Notes under the pieces: generated by a model | Told to the model about the DNA's origin: nothing | What the model saw: the letters and a program-made list of their open reading frames with translations, nothing else | Database searches by the model: none | Program-made: the position numbers and the translations under genes | Part shown: positions 35,325 through 44,104 of the stretch, in pieces | Position numbering within the stretch: the first letter of the stretch is position 1 | Layout: every line of letters starts with the position of its first letter | Assembly (NCBI GenBank): GCA_002298125.1 | Contig: DBMJ01000016.1 | Span: 124,001-188,000 of the forward strand | Reading direction: 5' to 3' | Origin: Clostridium sp. UBA701 | Lineage (GTDB): Bacteria > Bacillota > Clostridia > Clostridiales > Clostridiaceae | DNA: 64,000 nucleotides

Positions 35325-36362
35325 ATGAAGATTTTGAATAAACCTAATAGGTTAAAGCGTGGAGACAAAATAGCTTTAGTTAGCTTGTCATGGGGTGGAG
35401 CAGGTGATGCAAATTTATTATGGCGATATAAACAAGGAAAAGAGAGGCTTGAAAAGGTTTTTGGCTTGGAAGTTATTGAAATGAAGCATACATTAGCAGG
35501 AACGGAATACATATACAACCATCCTGAAAAGCGAGCAGAAGATTTAATGAATGCATTTAAAGATAATTCAATTAAGGGTATTATTGCATGCATTGGTGGA
35601 ATTGAAAGTATACGAATGCTGCCATATATAGATTTTGATATAATTGGTAAAAATCCAAAGGTTTTTATGGGATACTCCGATACTACAACAACACATCTAT
35701 TCTGTTACAAAGCAGGAATATCAAGTATTTATGGACCAACTCTACTAGTCGATTTCGCAGAGAATGTGTCAATGAATCAATATACTGTAGAACATATAGA
35801 AAAAACTTTGTTTAAATCAGAGGTAATAGGAAAAATTGAACCTGCATTGGAGTGGACAAGTGAGTACTTATCTTGGGAGGGAAAAAATAAGTTGATTCAA
35901 AGAAAGTATAAGACAAATAGGGGCTATGAACTTTTACAAGGAAGGGGAACTGCTAAGGGACGTTTAATTGGAGGCTGCTTTGAAGTTTTTGATATGCTTC
36001 GTGGAACAGAAGTCTTTCCGAAACTAGAGGATTTTGATGATTCAATTTTATTTTTAGAGACATCTGAAGAAAAACCGCCAGTATGGCTTATTGAAAGTAG
36101 TTTAAGAATATATGGAATTAATGGTATATTAGATAGAGTTAACGGAATTATTTGGGGCAAGCCACAAGACGAAACCTATTACGAAGAATACAAAGAGACC
36201 ATAAAAAAGGTTATGAAAGAATTTGGTAAAGAAGATTTACCTATCCTATACAATATGAACTTTGGTCATACTGAACCTAAAATATGCCTTCCATATGGAG
36301 CTTTAGCAGAAATTAATTGTGATAAATCATCATTTTCCATTTTAGAATCAGCAGTCCTATAG
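35325..36362 (+). CDS. S66-family peptidase (LD-carboxypeptidase / MccF-like, 345 aa)
   Basis: AGGAGG then ATG. The catalytic triad of the S66 family is visible: nucleophile Ser in MGYSDTTTTH (about residue 113), Glu in LFLETSEEKPP (about 245), His in NFGHTEP (about 313). LD-carboxypeptidases trim tetrapeptides in peptidoglycan recycling; MccF relatives cleave microcin C-type antibiotics. The DNA around this gene is the first without IS or broken genes, so the accessory island probably ends just before it. Cytoplasmic; no signal peptide. Confidence 0.85.
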   Translation: MKILNKPNRLKRGDKIALVSLSWGGAGDANLLWRYKQGKERLEKVFGLEVIEMKHTLAGTEYIYNHPEKRAEDLMNAFKDNSIKGIIACIGGIESIRMLPYIDFDIIGKNPKVFMGYSDTTTTHLFCYKAGISSIYGPTLLVDFAENVSMNQYTVEHIEKTLFKSEVIGKIEPALEWTSEYLSWEGKNKLIQRKYKTNRGYELLQGRGTAKGRLIGGCFEVFDMLRGTEVFPKLEDFDDSILFLETSEEKPPVWLIESSLRIYGINGILDRVNGIIWGKPQDETYYEEYKETIKKVMKEFGKEDLPILYNMNFGHTEPKICLPYGALAEINCDKSSFSILESAVL

Positions 36363-36414
36363 CATTAAGAGATCAGTCCTCGGGGATAATACTGCTAATG
36401 AAGTAAAGATTATA

Positions 36415-36523
36415 AAGGAATACAAGGAGCATAAAGATTAATTATCTTTATGTGCAGGATAAGGAATACAAGGAGCATAAAGATTAAAAATCTTTATGTG
36501 CAGAATAAGGAATACAAGGAGGC
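36415..36523 (+). repeat. 46-bp tandem repeats, each with a hairpin and an SD-like core
   Basis: Two full units (36415-36460, 36461-36506) and a partial third (36507-36523). Each unit starts AAGGAATACAAGGAG and contains the hairpin CATAAAGAT/ATCTTTATG. The third unit supplies the ribosome binding site (AAGGAGG) of the radical SAM gene, so the earlier units carry decoy copies of that site in the 5' untranslated region. Confidence 0.75.
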
Positions 36524-36529
36524 TACATT

Positions 36530-37654
36530 ATGAAAATTTCAAAGAAAGATGCGTTGTTATGGTTTGAATTCTTCTCAATATTACCAGAGGATGAGGAACT
36601 TATGACAAAACAACAAGAAATCATTTACTCTACCTTTGCACAAATTGAGGCAGTCATAGATCATAGAAATGATAGGTTAATGTCGGAAATTAGAGGTTTG
36701 AAAACTTTGGATAATAGAACTTTTTTTGTGGGGAACGAAAGTAAATTCCCAACAGGATGTCGTTCTTGTCTGCTTGGCACTGGTTTGGGGGCAATTAGGA
36801 AAACGAATAAGTGTAACATAGAGTGTAAGTTCTGTTATAATTATGGAGAACTAGAAGATATTCCTCCCATTGGGGAAGGCATGTGGGAAATCGGTGGCAC
36901 AAAATTTTATGAGAAGGATATCGAGTTACTTCTTTCCATCCACCAGAAGCCCACTGGCATTGCCTACGTTTATTTAGAACCATTTATGGAAATTGAAAAA
37001 TACTATTCAGTAATAAAGAAATTTAGTGAGGCGGGGATTCATCAACATCTATATACAAATGGCACTTTAGCTACAGAAGAGACCTTGAAAGCATTAGGTG
37101 AAGCTGGTCTTGACGAGATACGTTTCAACCTAGGTGCCTCTAACTGTTCAGACAAAGTTATTGAAAATATTAAAACAGCGAAAAAATACATTAAAAATGT
37201 AGGCATCGAAACCCCTATGACTCCTGAGCTTTTCGAAGTGTTTTTTAAGAAAAAGCAAGCAATCTTAGATACAAAACTGGATTTTATAAATTGTGCAGAA
37301 TTACATTTAAATGAGAACAACATATACAATTATGATGGGGAAAACCTGTATATTTCTAGACATGGCTATATTTCTCCAATTTGGAGCAGGGAATTAACTC
37401 TGAAATTCATGAAAATAGCCGATGAAGAAAATTGGGATTTAGCAGTTCATGATTGTTCAAACAATACAAAATTTGCTAGAGATTTAAATTTGAGCAGCAA
37501 AGAGGGCAAGTGGTTCGGAGCCAGCAATTATGCCTGTGAGTTTTTAAAGGTTCCCTACGAAGCATTTTTACCAATACTGCGTGATGACAATTTCAAATTT
37601 TTAAGTGAAGAAGAGTTGCCTGAGGGTTATAAACCAGGAGAGATGATTTTTTAG
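36530..37654 (+). CDS. Radical SAM protein of unknown substrate (374 aa)
   Basis: Iron-sulfur motif CNIECKFCYNYG (C-x3-C-x2-C, about residues 94-101), preceded by two further cysteines in PTGCRSCLLGTG, which may bind a second cluster or zinc. Later motifs fit a radical SAM barrel: YVYLEPFMEI, HLYTNGTLATEE, LDEIRFNLGA. Conserved Cys at NCAEL, HDCSNN and YACEFL. It precedes MsrAB by about 95 bp. Substrate not predictable. Confidence 0.8.
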   Translation: MKISKKDALLWFEFFSILPEDEELMTKQQEIIYSTFAQIEAVIDHRNDRLMSEIRGLKTLDNRTFFVGNESKFPTGCRSCLLGTGLGAIRKTNKCNIECKFCYNYGELEDIPPIGEGMWEIGGTKFYEKDIELLLSIHQKPTGIAYVYLEPFMEIEKYYSVIKKFSEAGIHQHLYTNGTLATEETLKALGEAGLDEIRFNLGASNCSDKVIENIKTAKKYIKNVGIETPMTPELFEVFFKKKQAILDTKLDFINCAELHLNENNIYNYDGENLYISRHGYISPIWSRELTLKFMKIADEENWDLAVHDCSNNTKFARDLNLSSKEGKWFGASNYACEFLKVPYEAFLPILRDDNFKFLSEEELPEGYKPGEMIF

Positions 37655-37749
37655 AGGAATGGCAGCCATATGAGTTATTGAAAGGTTGGAAATATTACAT
37701 AATTAAAATACTATCTGGTGGGAAGGTTATATATAAAGGAGGTTTTGAC

Positions 37750-38700
37750 ATGTGCAATATTAAAAAAGCAATTTTTGCAGGAGGCTGCTTTTGGTGTATG
37801 GTTAAGCCCTTTAAAAAGCTTGATGGAGTTCTAGAAGTACTATCAGGATATACAGGGGGTAATGTTGAAAACCCTACATATGAAGAGGTAACTACACAAA
37901 CAACAGGTCACTATGAAGCGGTTGAGGTTACTTATGATGAGGAAAAAACAAGCTATAGGGAGCTATTGGAGGTATTTTTTAAGAGTATTGATCCTATTGA
38001 TGAAAGCGGACAATTTCATGATAGGGGACCTAGCTACAGGACTGCTGTTTTTTATCAAAATGAAACTGAGAGGCAGATTGCAGAGGAATATATAAATGAA
38101 TTAAACAAAAGTAAAATATTTGATAAGCTTATTGCTACAAGTCTAATACCTGCAACAACCTTTTATCCTGCTGAAAAATATCATCAGGATTATTATTTAA
38201 AAAATCCCATTGGGTATAGGATGTATTATAGGGGTTCGGGAAGAGAAAAATTTATTGAAGAAAATTGGGGCCGGTATTACAAGGAGGAGCTTAAAAAAAG
38301 GCTTACCCCATTGCAGTATAGGGTTACCAAAGAGAGCGCAACAGAACCTCCCTTCAAAAATGAATACTATAATAACTTTGAGGAAGGTATATATGTAGAT
38401 GTTGTGAGCGGGAAACCCCTATTCTCATCAAAAGATAAGTTCGACTCAGGATGTGGTTGGCCATCATTTTCAAAGCCAATAAGTGATAAATCCATCAAGG
38501 AAAAGGATGATTTTAGCTACGGAATGATTAGAACTGAAGTTAAAAGTACTGCTTCAAATTCTCATCTTGGACATGTGTTTAAGGATGGTCCAAGAGAATT
38601 AGGTGGATTAAGATATTGCATAAACTCCGCTTCCATTCGATTTATACCAAAGAGCAAAATGGAGGAGGAAGGATATGGGGAGTATCTTAATTTAATTTGA
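37750..38700 (+). CDS. msrAB: Fused methionine sulfoxide reductase MsrA-MsrB (316 aa)
   Basis: Start at ATG 37750 after AAAGGAGG; an in-frame ATG at 37678 lacks a site. MsrA domain at residues 1-170 with the active-site GGCFWC. MsrB domain at about 180-316 with SGCGWPSFSKPI, SHLGHVFKDGP and catalytic Cys in LRYCINSASIRF. The MsrB zinc-binding CxxC pairs are not evident. The fused enzyme repairs both S- and R-methionine sulfoxide in oxidised proteins. A strong terminator follows. Confidence 0.93.
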   Translation: MCNIKKAIFAGGCFWCMVKPFKKLDGVLEVLSGYTGGNVENPTYEEVTTQTTGHYEAVEVTYDEEKTSYRELLEVFFKSIDPIDESGQFHDRGPSYRTAVFYQNETERQIAEEYINELNKSKIFDKLIATSLIPATTFYPAEKYHQDYYLKNPIGYRMYYRGSGREKFIEENWGRYYKEELKKRLTPLQYRVTKESATEPPFKNEYYNNFEEGIYVDVVSGKPLFSSKDKFDSGCGWPSFSKPISDKSIKEKDDFSYGMIRTEVKSTASNSHLGHVFKDGPRELGGLRYCINSASIRFIPKSKMEEEGYGEYLNLI

Positions 38701-38713
38701 TGGTGCTTTTTTA

Positions 38714-38760
38714 GGGGCTGTTTCAAAATAGAATCATCAGGTTCTATTTGAAACAGCCCC
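38714..38760 (+). terminator. Terminator between msrAB and the permease gene
   Basis: GGGGCTGTTTCAA...TTGAAACAGCCCC, a stem of about 18 bp. It lies between two convergent genes and can serve both. Confidence 0.85.
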
Positions 38761-38788
38761 CTTGTCTTTCATTGTAACAGCTGCAGCA

Positions 38789-39892
38789 TTAAATTACGAC
38801 GCTTTCAACTTCCTTGGCATTTTTCAAACTCCTAAGGTCTCTAATAATCATTAAAGCTAATAACAATATTCCTACATATCCGTTAATTACATAAATGATA
38901 TTTACCAATCTGTCAAAGGGTACTATTAATGCAACAAAGGTTCCTACTACAGCTAATACTACTGTAAGAATTTTAAATTTATTAGTTTTTTCCTGTGTAG
39001 TTCTAGCTACAACTGTCCAAAGCAGCGGCACTGCTGTAGTGTAAATTCCTGCTGCCACTGTTAATGAGAATATTACAGCAATAGTTGGATGTATATTTCC
39101 TGCCAAAATTAATGATGGCACCATGGATCCTGCCACTTGTTTAATGTTGGCCATAAGTCCCAAGGCTACTACTATAACTGCTACTGAAAATCCAATGGAT
39201 CCCAAAATTGCTCCATAAATTGCATTCTTTTTGCTCTTTGCTTCTGCTCCAATGGAAGACATAAATGTTGCTAACCAAAGCATACAAAAGCCTACATAGG
39301 AAGCTGCTGCAAATATCCAATTGTTTGATGCTTTAATTAAATGCAAAGTAGGTATAACTTCATTTGCTTTATTTAATCCTTGGGGATTCATTATAATAGC
39401 TGATAGTCCTAAGCATATAGCCATCACAGCTATAACTGGTCCAATTTTGCCAATTACATCAACTATTTTATTTAGTCCAAAAACAACTGTTCCACCTGCA
39501 AGTACAGCCATTGCAATACCACCAACATAAACAGGTAATCCATATTGTTGCTTTAATGTAGCACCTGCTCCTCCAATCATTACAATAAATGACATGTAAA
39601 TAAACACAATTGAGAAATAATCGTAAAAGGTTCCTATTGATTTTCCACAATAATATTTGAAAATATCACTTCTTTTGGGGAATTTATTATTATATCCTGC
39701 AAGTATAAAACTGACTCCTACATATAAAAACAAAAGAAACACTACAACAGCACCTAAAATACCCCAATAACCATAAGCAACAAAATATTGCATTATTTCC
39801 TGTCCTGTTGCAAAGCCTGAACCAATCAAAAAAGCTATGAAAGCTCCTGCATATATTATTATTTGTTTTATATTAATTCTTTGAGTCTCCAT
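38789..39892 (-). CDS. YkvI-like APC-superfamily permease (367 aa)
   Basis: Eleven or so membrane helices. The N-terminus has the APC-type IIIYAGAFIAFLIGSGFATGQE loop, with the broken first helix that binds substrate amino groups. It lies 85 bp after the selenoprotein gene on the same strand, at the 3' end of a grd-type operon, so it probably imports that reductase's substrate, an N-methylated or simple amino acid. The exact substrate cannot be told from sequence. Confidence 0.75.
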   Translation of the reverse strand: METQRINIKQIIIYAGAFIAFLIGSGFATGQEIMQYFVAYGYWGILGAVVVFLLFLYVGVSFILAGYNNKFPKRSDIFKYYCGKSIGTFYDYFSIVFIYMSFIVMIGGAGATLKQQYGLPVYVGGIAMAVLAGGTVVFGLNKIVDVIGKIGPVIAVMAICLGLSAIIMNPQGLNKANEVIPTLHLIKASNNWIFAAASYVGFCMLWLATFMSSIGAEAKSKKNAIYGAILGSIGFSVAVIVVALGLMANIKQVAGSMVPSLILAGNIHPTIAVIFSLTVAAGIYTTAVPLLWTVVARTTQEKTNKFKILTVVLAVVGTFVALIVPFDRLVNIIYVINGYVGILLLALMIIRDLRSLKNAKEVESVVI

Positions 39893-39976
39893 TACTAACC
39901 CCCCTATTTAATATAGGTCAAATAATTGCATGCAAAGCATACAATTATTTGACTTTAGGATAATGTAAATTACCTT

Positions 39977-41284
39977 TTATTCGAACTGTGTTATTTCTGT
40001 AATTTCAGTGCTTAATGCCTTCAATGCTTTTTTTACAAGATTTCTTCTTAGCTCCAGTTCGTTTTCAGGGTCAAGTTTTGGATTTCCCACTGGATATGGA
40101 ATTGCAACAGTTGGAACTATTCTATTTGCGCCTACAGATACAGAGATTGTTGTTATTGTAGCCATGTGAACTATTGGTATACCATATCTTTCAATTTCTT
40201 TTACCATCGTTGCACCGCAACGAGTACAGGTGCCTCAGGTGGAGGTGAGTATAACACCGTCAACTCCGGCAGCCTTAAGCTCTGCTCCCATTTCTTTACC
40301 AAATTTTATTGCATTTCCTACTGATGTTCCTGTTCCGGTGGTTGTATAGAACCACTCATGAACTTCACCAACTAAGCCTTCTTTTTCAAATTGTCTTAAT
40401 ATATCAACAGGAACTACTCTGTCTGGTTTTTCATTTGCATAAACAGGGTCATAGCCGCCATGAATAGTGAAATAATCTGCTCCAAGCTCATCCTTTCCTG
40501 TTAAATTATATTTACCCCACTTTTGTGCACTTGCTGATTGAATTCTATCTGGATTTCCTATTGGTACTATACCACCGCTTGAAACAAAGGCAATTTTTGC
40601 TTTAGTTATGTCTTTAATAGCAGGTGCTGGTGCAACCTTATCAAAAACTGGCATAGGAAGCTCCGTCTCAAAGGCTTCACCATTTAGCCTTGAAAGAAGC
40701 ATCTCCACTGCTCTTTGGGATCCTCTTTTTTCTGTAAATACAGTAAGTCTCTTACCTTGAGGAATATATCCTTCTGCTTCTGGAAGTCCTAGTTCTTCTC
40801 CCTTTACTATTTTCTTAACAATGTTGGCCATTACCGGAAGAGTATTTCTCATACCTGCTGCAGAATCAGGTGTTTTTACAATGATTACTTTATCCTTATA
40901 AGCATCTGCTCCAGGATTTTCGATATACATTCCTGTGATAGCAGGTATATTTAGCTTTTCAATAATTTCCTTTGCAATCTCTCCACAAGCCATTCCATAT
41001 CTTCCTGCGTTAAAGGCAGGTCCTGCAACAACTATATCCGGTTTATTATTTCTAACTACATCAAGAATATAATTAAGTGCTTTTTCATTATTTTCATTAA
41101 AATAATTATCCCCACAGATAATGGTTCCAATTACTTCTCCTTCTCCATTTAAAAGTGCATTAAAGCCCATTGCGGGACCTACCATTGTATCTTTAAAAAC
41201 AGGTTCCATACTGGCTTTGTCTTCTCCACCAACTTGTCCAAAAAACTGATTTACATAATATAATACTTTAAATTTATTCGGCAT
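39977..41284 (-). CDS. Selenocysteine-containing substrate-specific reductase subunit, GrdB/GrdF/GrdH family (435 aa)
   Basis: Read as one gene across an in-frame TGA at 40235-40237 (codon 350), giving TST-Sec-GTCTRCGATMVKEIE, the conserved Sec motif of the GrdB (glycine), GrdF (sarcosine) and GrdH (betaine) subunits. Upstream are VLYYVNQFFGQVGGE, AGPAFNAGRYGMACGE and FVSSGGIVPIGNPDRI; downstream IPIVHMATITTISVSVGANR. The Sec attacks the substrate C-N bond, releasing amine and forming a Se-carboxymethyl intermediate passed to component A. It follows the GrdE/G/I gene by 24 bases. A bacterial SECIS hairpin lies just after the TGA (40207-40223). Substrate not assignable; components A and C are not in the window. 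Confidence 0.9.
40207..40237 (-). promoter_or_regulatory. Sec codon and bacterial SECIS element
   Basis: UGA at 40237-40235, eleven bases, then a perfect 7-bp stem UCGUUGC/GCAACGA with a three-base GGU loop (40223-40207). Bacterial SECIS elements lie within about 15 bases of the UGA and carry GU in the apical loop, as here. A competing fold GCACC/GGUGC also exists. Confidence 0.7.
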
Positions 41285-41308
41285 GCCTATTCCTCCTTTT
41301 AGAGCTTA

Positions 41309-42595
41309 TTAGTACAATTTTACTGTGCAATTGTGATATCCTATTTCTGATGTAGAGCCGATTACTGCATTGAGCTCGCATTTTAGGGATCCATCCTCTG
41401 AAAGTGATCCATTCCACCCGCCTGCTAAAGTAGAAATGGCTTCCGCGTTTCCGATAACCTTATCTGCTGTGGGCAGTGTAACAACATGGCTTACATTTCC
41501 GGCTGATACAACAGCAACCGCCTCTTCAACTGTATCTGCAAGAGGTTGTGACATGCCATCTCTTCCAGAACATTCATCTGTAATAAGAACTGTCTTTATA
41601 CCAGCAGTTTCTAATCGTTTACAAATCATTAATAGGTCAGAGTCAGGATTGCCATAGCCCTCCTCAGATACGATGACACCATCTGCACCAAGCATCTTGC
41701 ATAGCTTTGCTGTATAATCACAGGTTCTGAACTTTCCTTCTAGAGTTGTAAGCTCTGGTGTCAATATTACTCCTAGGAAGTTGATGGTCTTGCCATGCTG
41801 TGCATATAAATCCAGTATGGCTGAGTTGTTTTGATGCTGATAGGTTGTTATTTTGTCACAGGCTGCAACACAGTTTCCACTTATTACTGCACCATCAAGC
41901 TCTTCATTTGGATGCAATAGTGTAGGAAGTATAAGCTGACTATTTACTCCATAAATATATCCATCATGTAAAAGTCCCTGTGATATAAGCATTTCTACAT
42001 ATAAAACCTTAGGAAGCTCTGGATATTTTGCTGTTTCTTCATCAATATTTCCCATTTCATAGGTTAAAACTTCATCAGGTTCTACATTTCTTCCTGCTTC
42101 TCCAATGAAATCTGCTGCTTTAAGTCCTGCTATTCTTATAGTTTCTTCATGCTGGTGAGGGTTTAGCCCTTCAACAGGTGTGATATCTACTACTAAATTA
42201 AATGTCTTTGAAAAAGGAGTCCATTTGGCACCTTCTCCCCACATATCCACTACACCCTCTTGGAAACCTACCACATCTCCAACAGTAACGATTGCTGCTC
42301 CATAAAGAATGTTTACTTTACCATACCCTGACTGTCCCACTTTACAGGAAACTCCAGGGAAGCCTTTTCCTTCTCCTTCAATTTTTACTCTTGGCTCAAT
42401 AACATCCTTAACAGGTATAATTCTTGTTTTTTCTCCAGGCCTTGCTATGTCGAATTTAACTGCTTTTATTCTCTTATCTGTCATCAGGGCTGCTGAGAGT
42501 TCCTCACAATTTACTGTAAGCACTCCTTTTACTACTGCAGTTTTTTCCCCAAATTGAATATCCTTAATATTGATTCTTCTAAGTTCTAGTTTCAA
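41309..42595 (-). CDS. Pyruvoyl-forming reductase subunit precursor, GrdE/GrdG/GrdI family (428 aa)
   Basis: Start taken as TTG at 42595, five bases after GGAGGTGA, giving MKLELRRINIKDIQFGEKT, the family's normal N-terminus; longer readings lack a site. Core: RIIPVKDVIEPRVK, GFQEGVVDMWGEGA, NPHQHEETIRIAGLKAADFIGEAGR, and VISGNCVAACDK, the Cys where the proprotein self-cleaves to give an N-terminal pyruvoyl group on the beta chain. The pyruvoyl group forms a Schiff base with the amine substrate. Works with the Sec subunit downstream. Confidence 0.9.
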   Translation of the reverse strand: MKLELRRINIKDIQFGEKTAVVKGVLTVNCEELSAALMTDKRIKAVKFDIARPGEKTRIIPVKDVIEPRVKIEGEGKGFPGVSCKVGQSGYGKVNILYGAAIVTVGDVVGFQEGVVDMWGEGAKWTPFSKTFNLVVDITPVEGLNPHQHEETIRIAGLKAADFIGEAGRNVEPDEVLTYEMGNIDEETAKYPELPKVLYVEMLISQGLLHDGYIYGVNSQLILPTLLHPNEELDGAVISGNCVAACDKITTYQHQNNSAILDLYAQHGKTINFLGVILTPELTTLEGKFRTCDYTAKLCKMLGADGVIVSEEGYGNPDSDLLMICKRLETAGIKTVLITDECSGRDGMSQPLADTVEEAVAVVSAGNVSHVVTLPTADKVIGNAEAISTLAGGWNGSLSEDGSLKCELNAVIGSTSEIGYHNCTVKLY

Positions 42596-42627
42596 AAAAG
42601 TCACCTCCATAATTTTTAACAAATTAT

Positions 42628-42996
42628 TTAATTAATTTCCTTTGTGGTTTTTAAGGATGCCATAAGTAGCTCCGAGTCTATCAGAGCATAATCATATGCA
42701 TTTTTCATGTCAATATTCCTGCCTGCCATGATAGCTCTATATTTTGTTATGCTGCTTTCTATTGTCTCAACATGATATGGGTTAATTTTATCCTTTTTTT
42801 CTCCTACTACAATAGAACGATAGGGAGAGTAGAACATTCTAATGCTAGCGCCAACAGGATGGCTGATGAGCTCAACTCCTTCATGGGTCAAATCTCTAAC
42901 TTTAATTAAAACGTCTTCAAAGCTGCCATTGACAAAAATTACATTGTCGTAGATATTTTTAACTTCAGGATTATTGGTAACAATAAAATGACTCAA
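42628..42996 (-). CDS. grdX: GrdX-family protein (122 aa)
   Basis: TTG start at 42996, six bases after AAGGAGG; an upstream in-frame ATG at 43014 would place that site inside the gene. Sequence SHFIVTNNPEVKNIYDNVIFV, then VRDLTHEGVELISHPVGASIRMFYSPYRS matches GrdX proteins, which occur at the head of grd gene clusters and have no proven function. First gene of this operon; 33 bases separate it from the GrdE/G/I start. Confidence 0.8.
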   Translation of the reverse strand: MSHFIVTNNPEVKNIYDNVIFVNGSFEDVLIKVRDLTHEGVELISHPVGASIRMFYSPYRSIVVGEKKDKINPYHVETIESSITKYRAIMAGRNIDMKNAYDYALIDSELLMASLKTTKEIN

Positions 42997-43049
42997 TGAA
43001 TTCCTCCTTTCCATTTTTTATACTGTAGATATTTTATTAAAATACATTG

Positions 43050-43077
43050 TGTATACCATATGAATATTATTAGACAA
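43050..43077 (-). promoter_or_regulatory. Promoter of the grd-type operon with overlapping operator-like palindrome
   Basis: On the minus strand TTGTCT (43077-43072), a 16-base spacer and TATACA (43055-43050). The -10 box overlaps the palindromic GTATAC core, which also appears in related form (TATACAAGTATA) before the GntR gene. A regulator bound there would block RNA polymerase. Confidence 0.5.
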
Positions 43078-43139
43078 TTAAATCAAAAATCCTTCTTTTA
43101 TTTATAAAATAAATAAAAGAATTTAATTACAAAAGTAAA

Positions 43140-43178
43140 AAAGCCCAGAATCATATTTTAAAATGATTCTGGAGCTTT
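43140..43178. terminator. Terminator after the GntR gene
   Basis: AAGC-CAGAATCAT/ATGATTCTG-GCTT stem around 43142-43175 with A and T tracts on both sides; ends the GntR transcript before the grdX promoter. Confidence 0.8.
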
Positions 43179-43186
43179 TTATTACT

Positions 43187-43831
43187 CTATAACATTTCTT
43201 TTCTTATTTTCTCAACAAATGCATCTATATGATCCCTTGAATATATTTCTACCTTATCCTTATCCTTAGCTTTTATAGCCTGGAGCACTTTTTCAAGTGT
43301 ATCTGTAAAAATATCCATTTGATCTATATAATGCTCAGAATAATGCCAAAGTCTTTCTGTGTGAAGATGTAAACCCTTTAACACTTCCTGGAGACAGATA
43401 TTTCCGCTGCTGGACAATACCAGACTATGAAAATTTTCATCATCGTTAATAGCCTTTTGATAGTCCTTTTCGATATCATAACTGCTTAACCTGTCTAAAA
43501 TCTGCTCAAGCTCATCAATCTGTTTATCATTAATTCTATCTATTGCTAGCCTTGCAGCGAATGGGTCCATTTGCCTTGTTACCTCAAAAACCGATTTCAT
43601 ATACTTAAAATCAATTGGTGTCACTTGGGCACCATATCTGGGTATGATATTTAGCAGCTTGTCTGCGTTGAGCTGCTGAATTATTTTTCTCACAGGAGTC
43701 CTGCTAATACTAAATTCATTTGCAACCTCCTCTTCGTTTAGCACCAGTCCTGGTTCATACTCTAAGGTTACTATTTTTCTTTTCAAAATCTCATATATTT
43801 CATCAGTATTAAAAACATTCTTCAATTGCAT
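43187..43831 (-). CDS. GntR/FadR-family (FCD) transcriptional regulator (214 aa)
   Basis: N-terminal winged helix: YEILKRKIVTLEYEPG, LNEEEVANEFSISRTPVRKIIQQL (residues 10-60). C-terminal FCD ligand-binding bundle with DPFAARLAIDR, NDDENFHSLVLSSSGN and HLHTERLWHYSEHYI, giving the Asp/His metal-site pattern of FCD proteins. It lies directly upstream of the grd-type operon on the same strand and probably controls it in response to the reductase substrate or a product. Candidate operators are at 43856-43867 and 43049-43058. Confidence 0.85.
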   Translation of the reverse strand: MQLKNVFNTDEIYEILKRKIVTLEYEPGLVLNEEEVANEFSISRTPVRKIIQQLNADKLLNIIPRYGAQVTPIDFKYMKSVFEVTRQMDPFAARLAIDRINDKQIDELEQILDRLSSYDIEKDYQKAINDDENFHSLVLSSSGNICLQEVLKGLHLHTERLWHYSEHYIDQMDIFTDTLEKVLQAIKAKDKDKVEIYSRDHIDAFVEKIRKEML

Positions 43832-43855
43832 CAAACCCCTTATACAAAAATTAAC

Positions 43856-43867
43856 TATACAAGTATA
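43856..43867. promoter_or_regulatory. Operator-like palindrome before the GntR gene
   Basis: TATAC-AA-GTATA, 25 bases before the start codon; shares its TATAC half-site with the palindrome over the grdX promoter. Probable autoregulation site. Confidence 0.45.
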
Positions 43868-43909
43868 TTATATAGATTCAAATGTTTTTAGACAACGTTC
43901 ACTTTTTTT

Positions 43910-44035
43910 ATGGCAGTCTACTGTAGAATTTCAACAGCCCAATTAGAACAGTTATCAAGCTATGAAGATCAGGCAGCTTATTACATAGCCCATATAATAA
44001 ACCAGCTGGATTTTGAAATGGTAAAAGTGTACTAG
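43910..44035 (+). pseudogene. Serine recombinase N-terminal fragment
   Basis: A 41-codon reading MAVYCRISTAQLEQLSSYEDQ then AAYYIAHIINQLDFEMVKVY and stop. YCR-(I/V)-ST-x-Q-(x)2-QL-S-SYE-x-Q is the catalytic N-terminus of large serine recombinases (compare 13089). Everything after the first 41 residues is gone; remnant of an old mobile element just left of the ADP-ribosylglycohydrolase gene. Confidence 0.65.
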
Positions 44036-44104
44036 ATGTACAGTAAATGGTACAGCTTTCGTGTTATAATTTAATAAAAAGTTAGTTTAAGGGAGGGAAA
44101 CTCA

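Noticed and set aside
40207..41284. Two separate genes split by TGA, or a frameshifted gene
   Set aside because: The TGA is in frame, falls exactly at the Sec site of the GrdB family (Sec-GTCTRCGATM) and is followed by a SECIS-like hairpin.
39977..41284. D-proline reductase PrdB
   Set aside because: Also has a Sec-GTCTRCGA motif, but this protein is longer, and the partner is a GrdE-type proprotein with GrdX, not PrdA.
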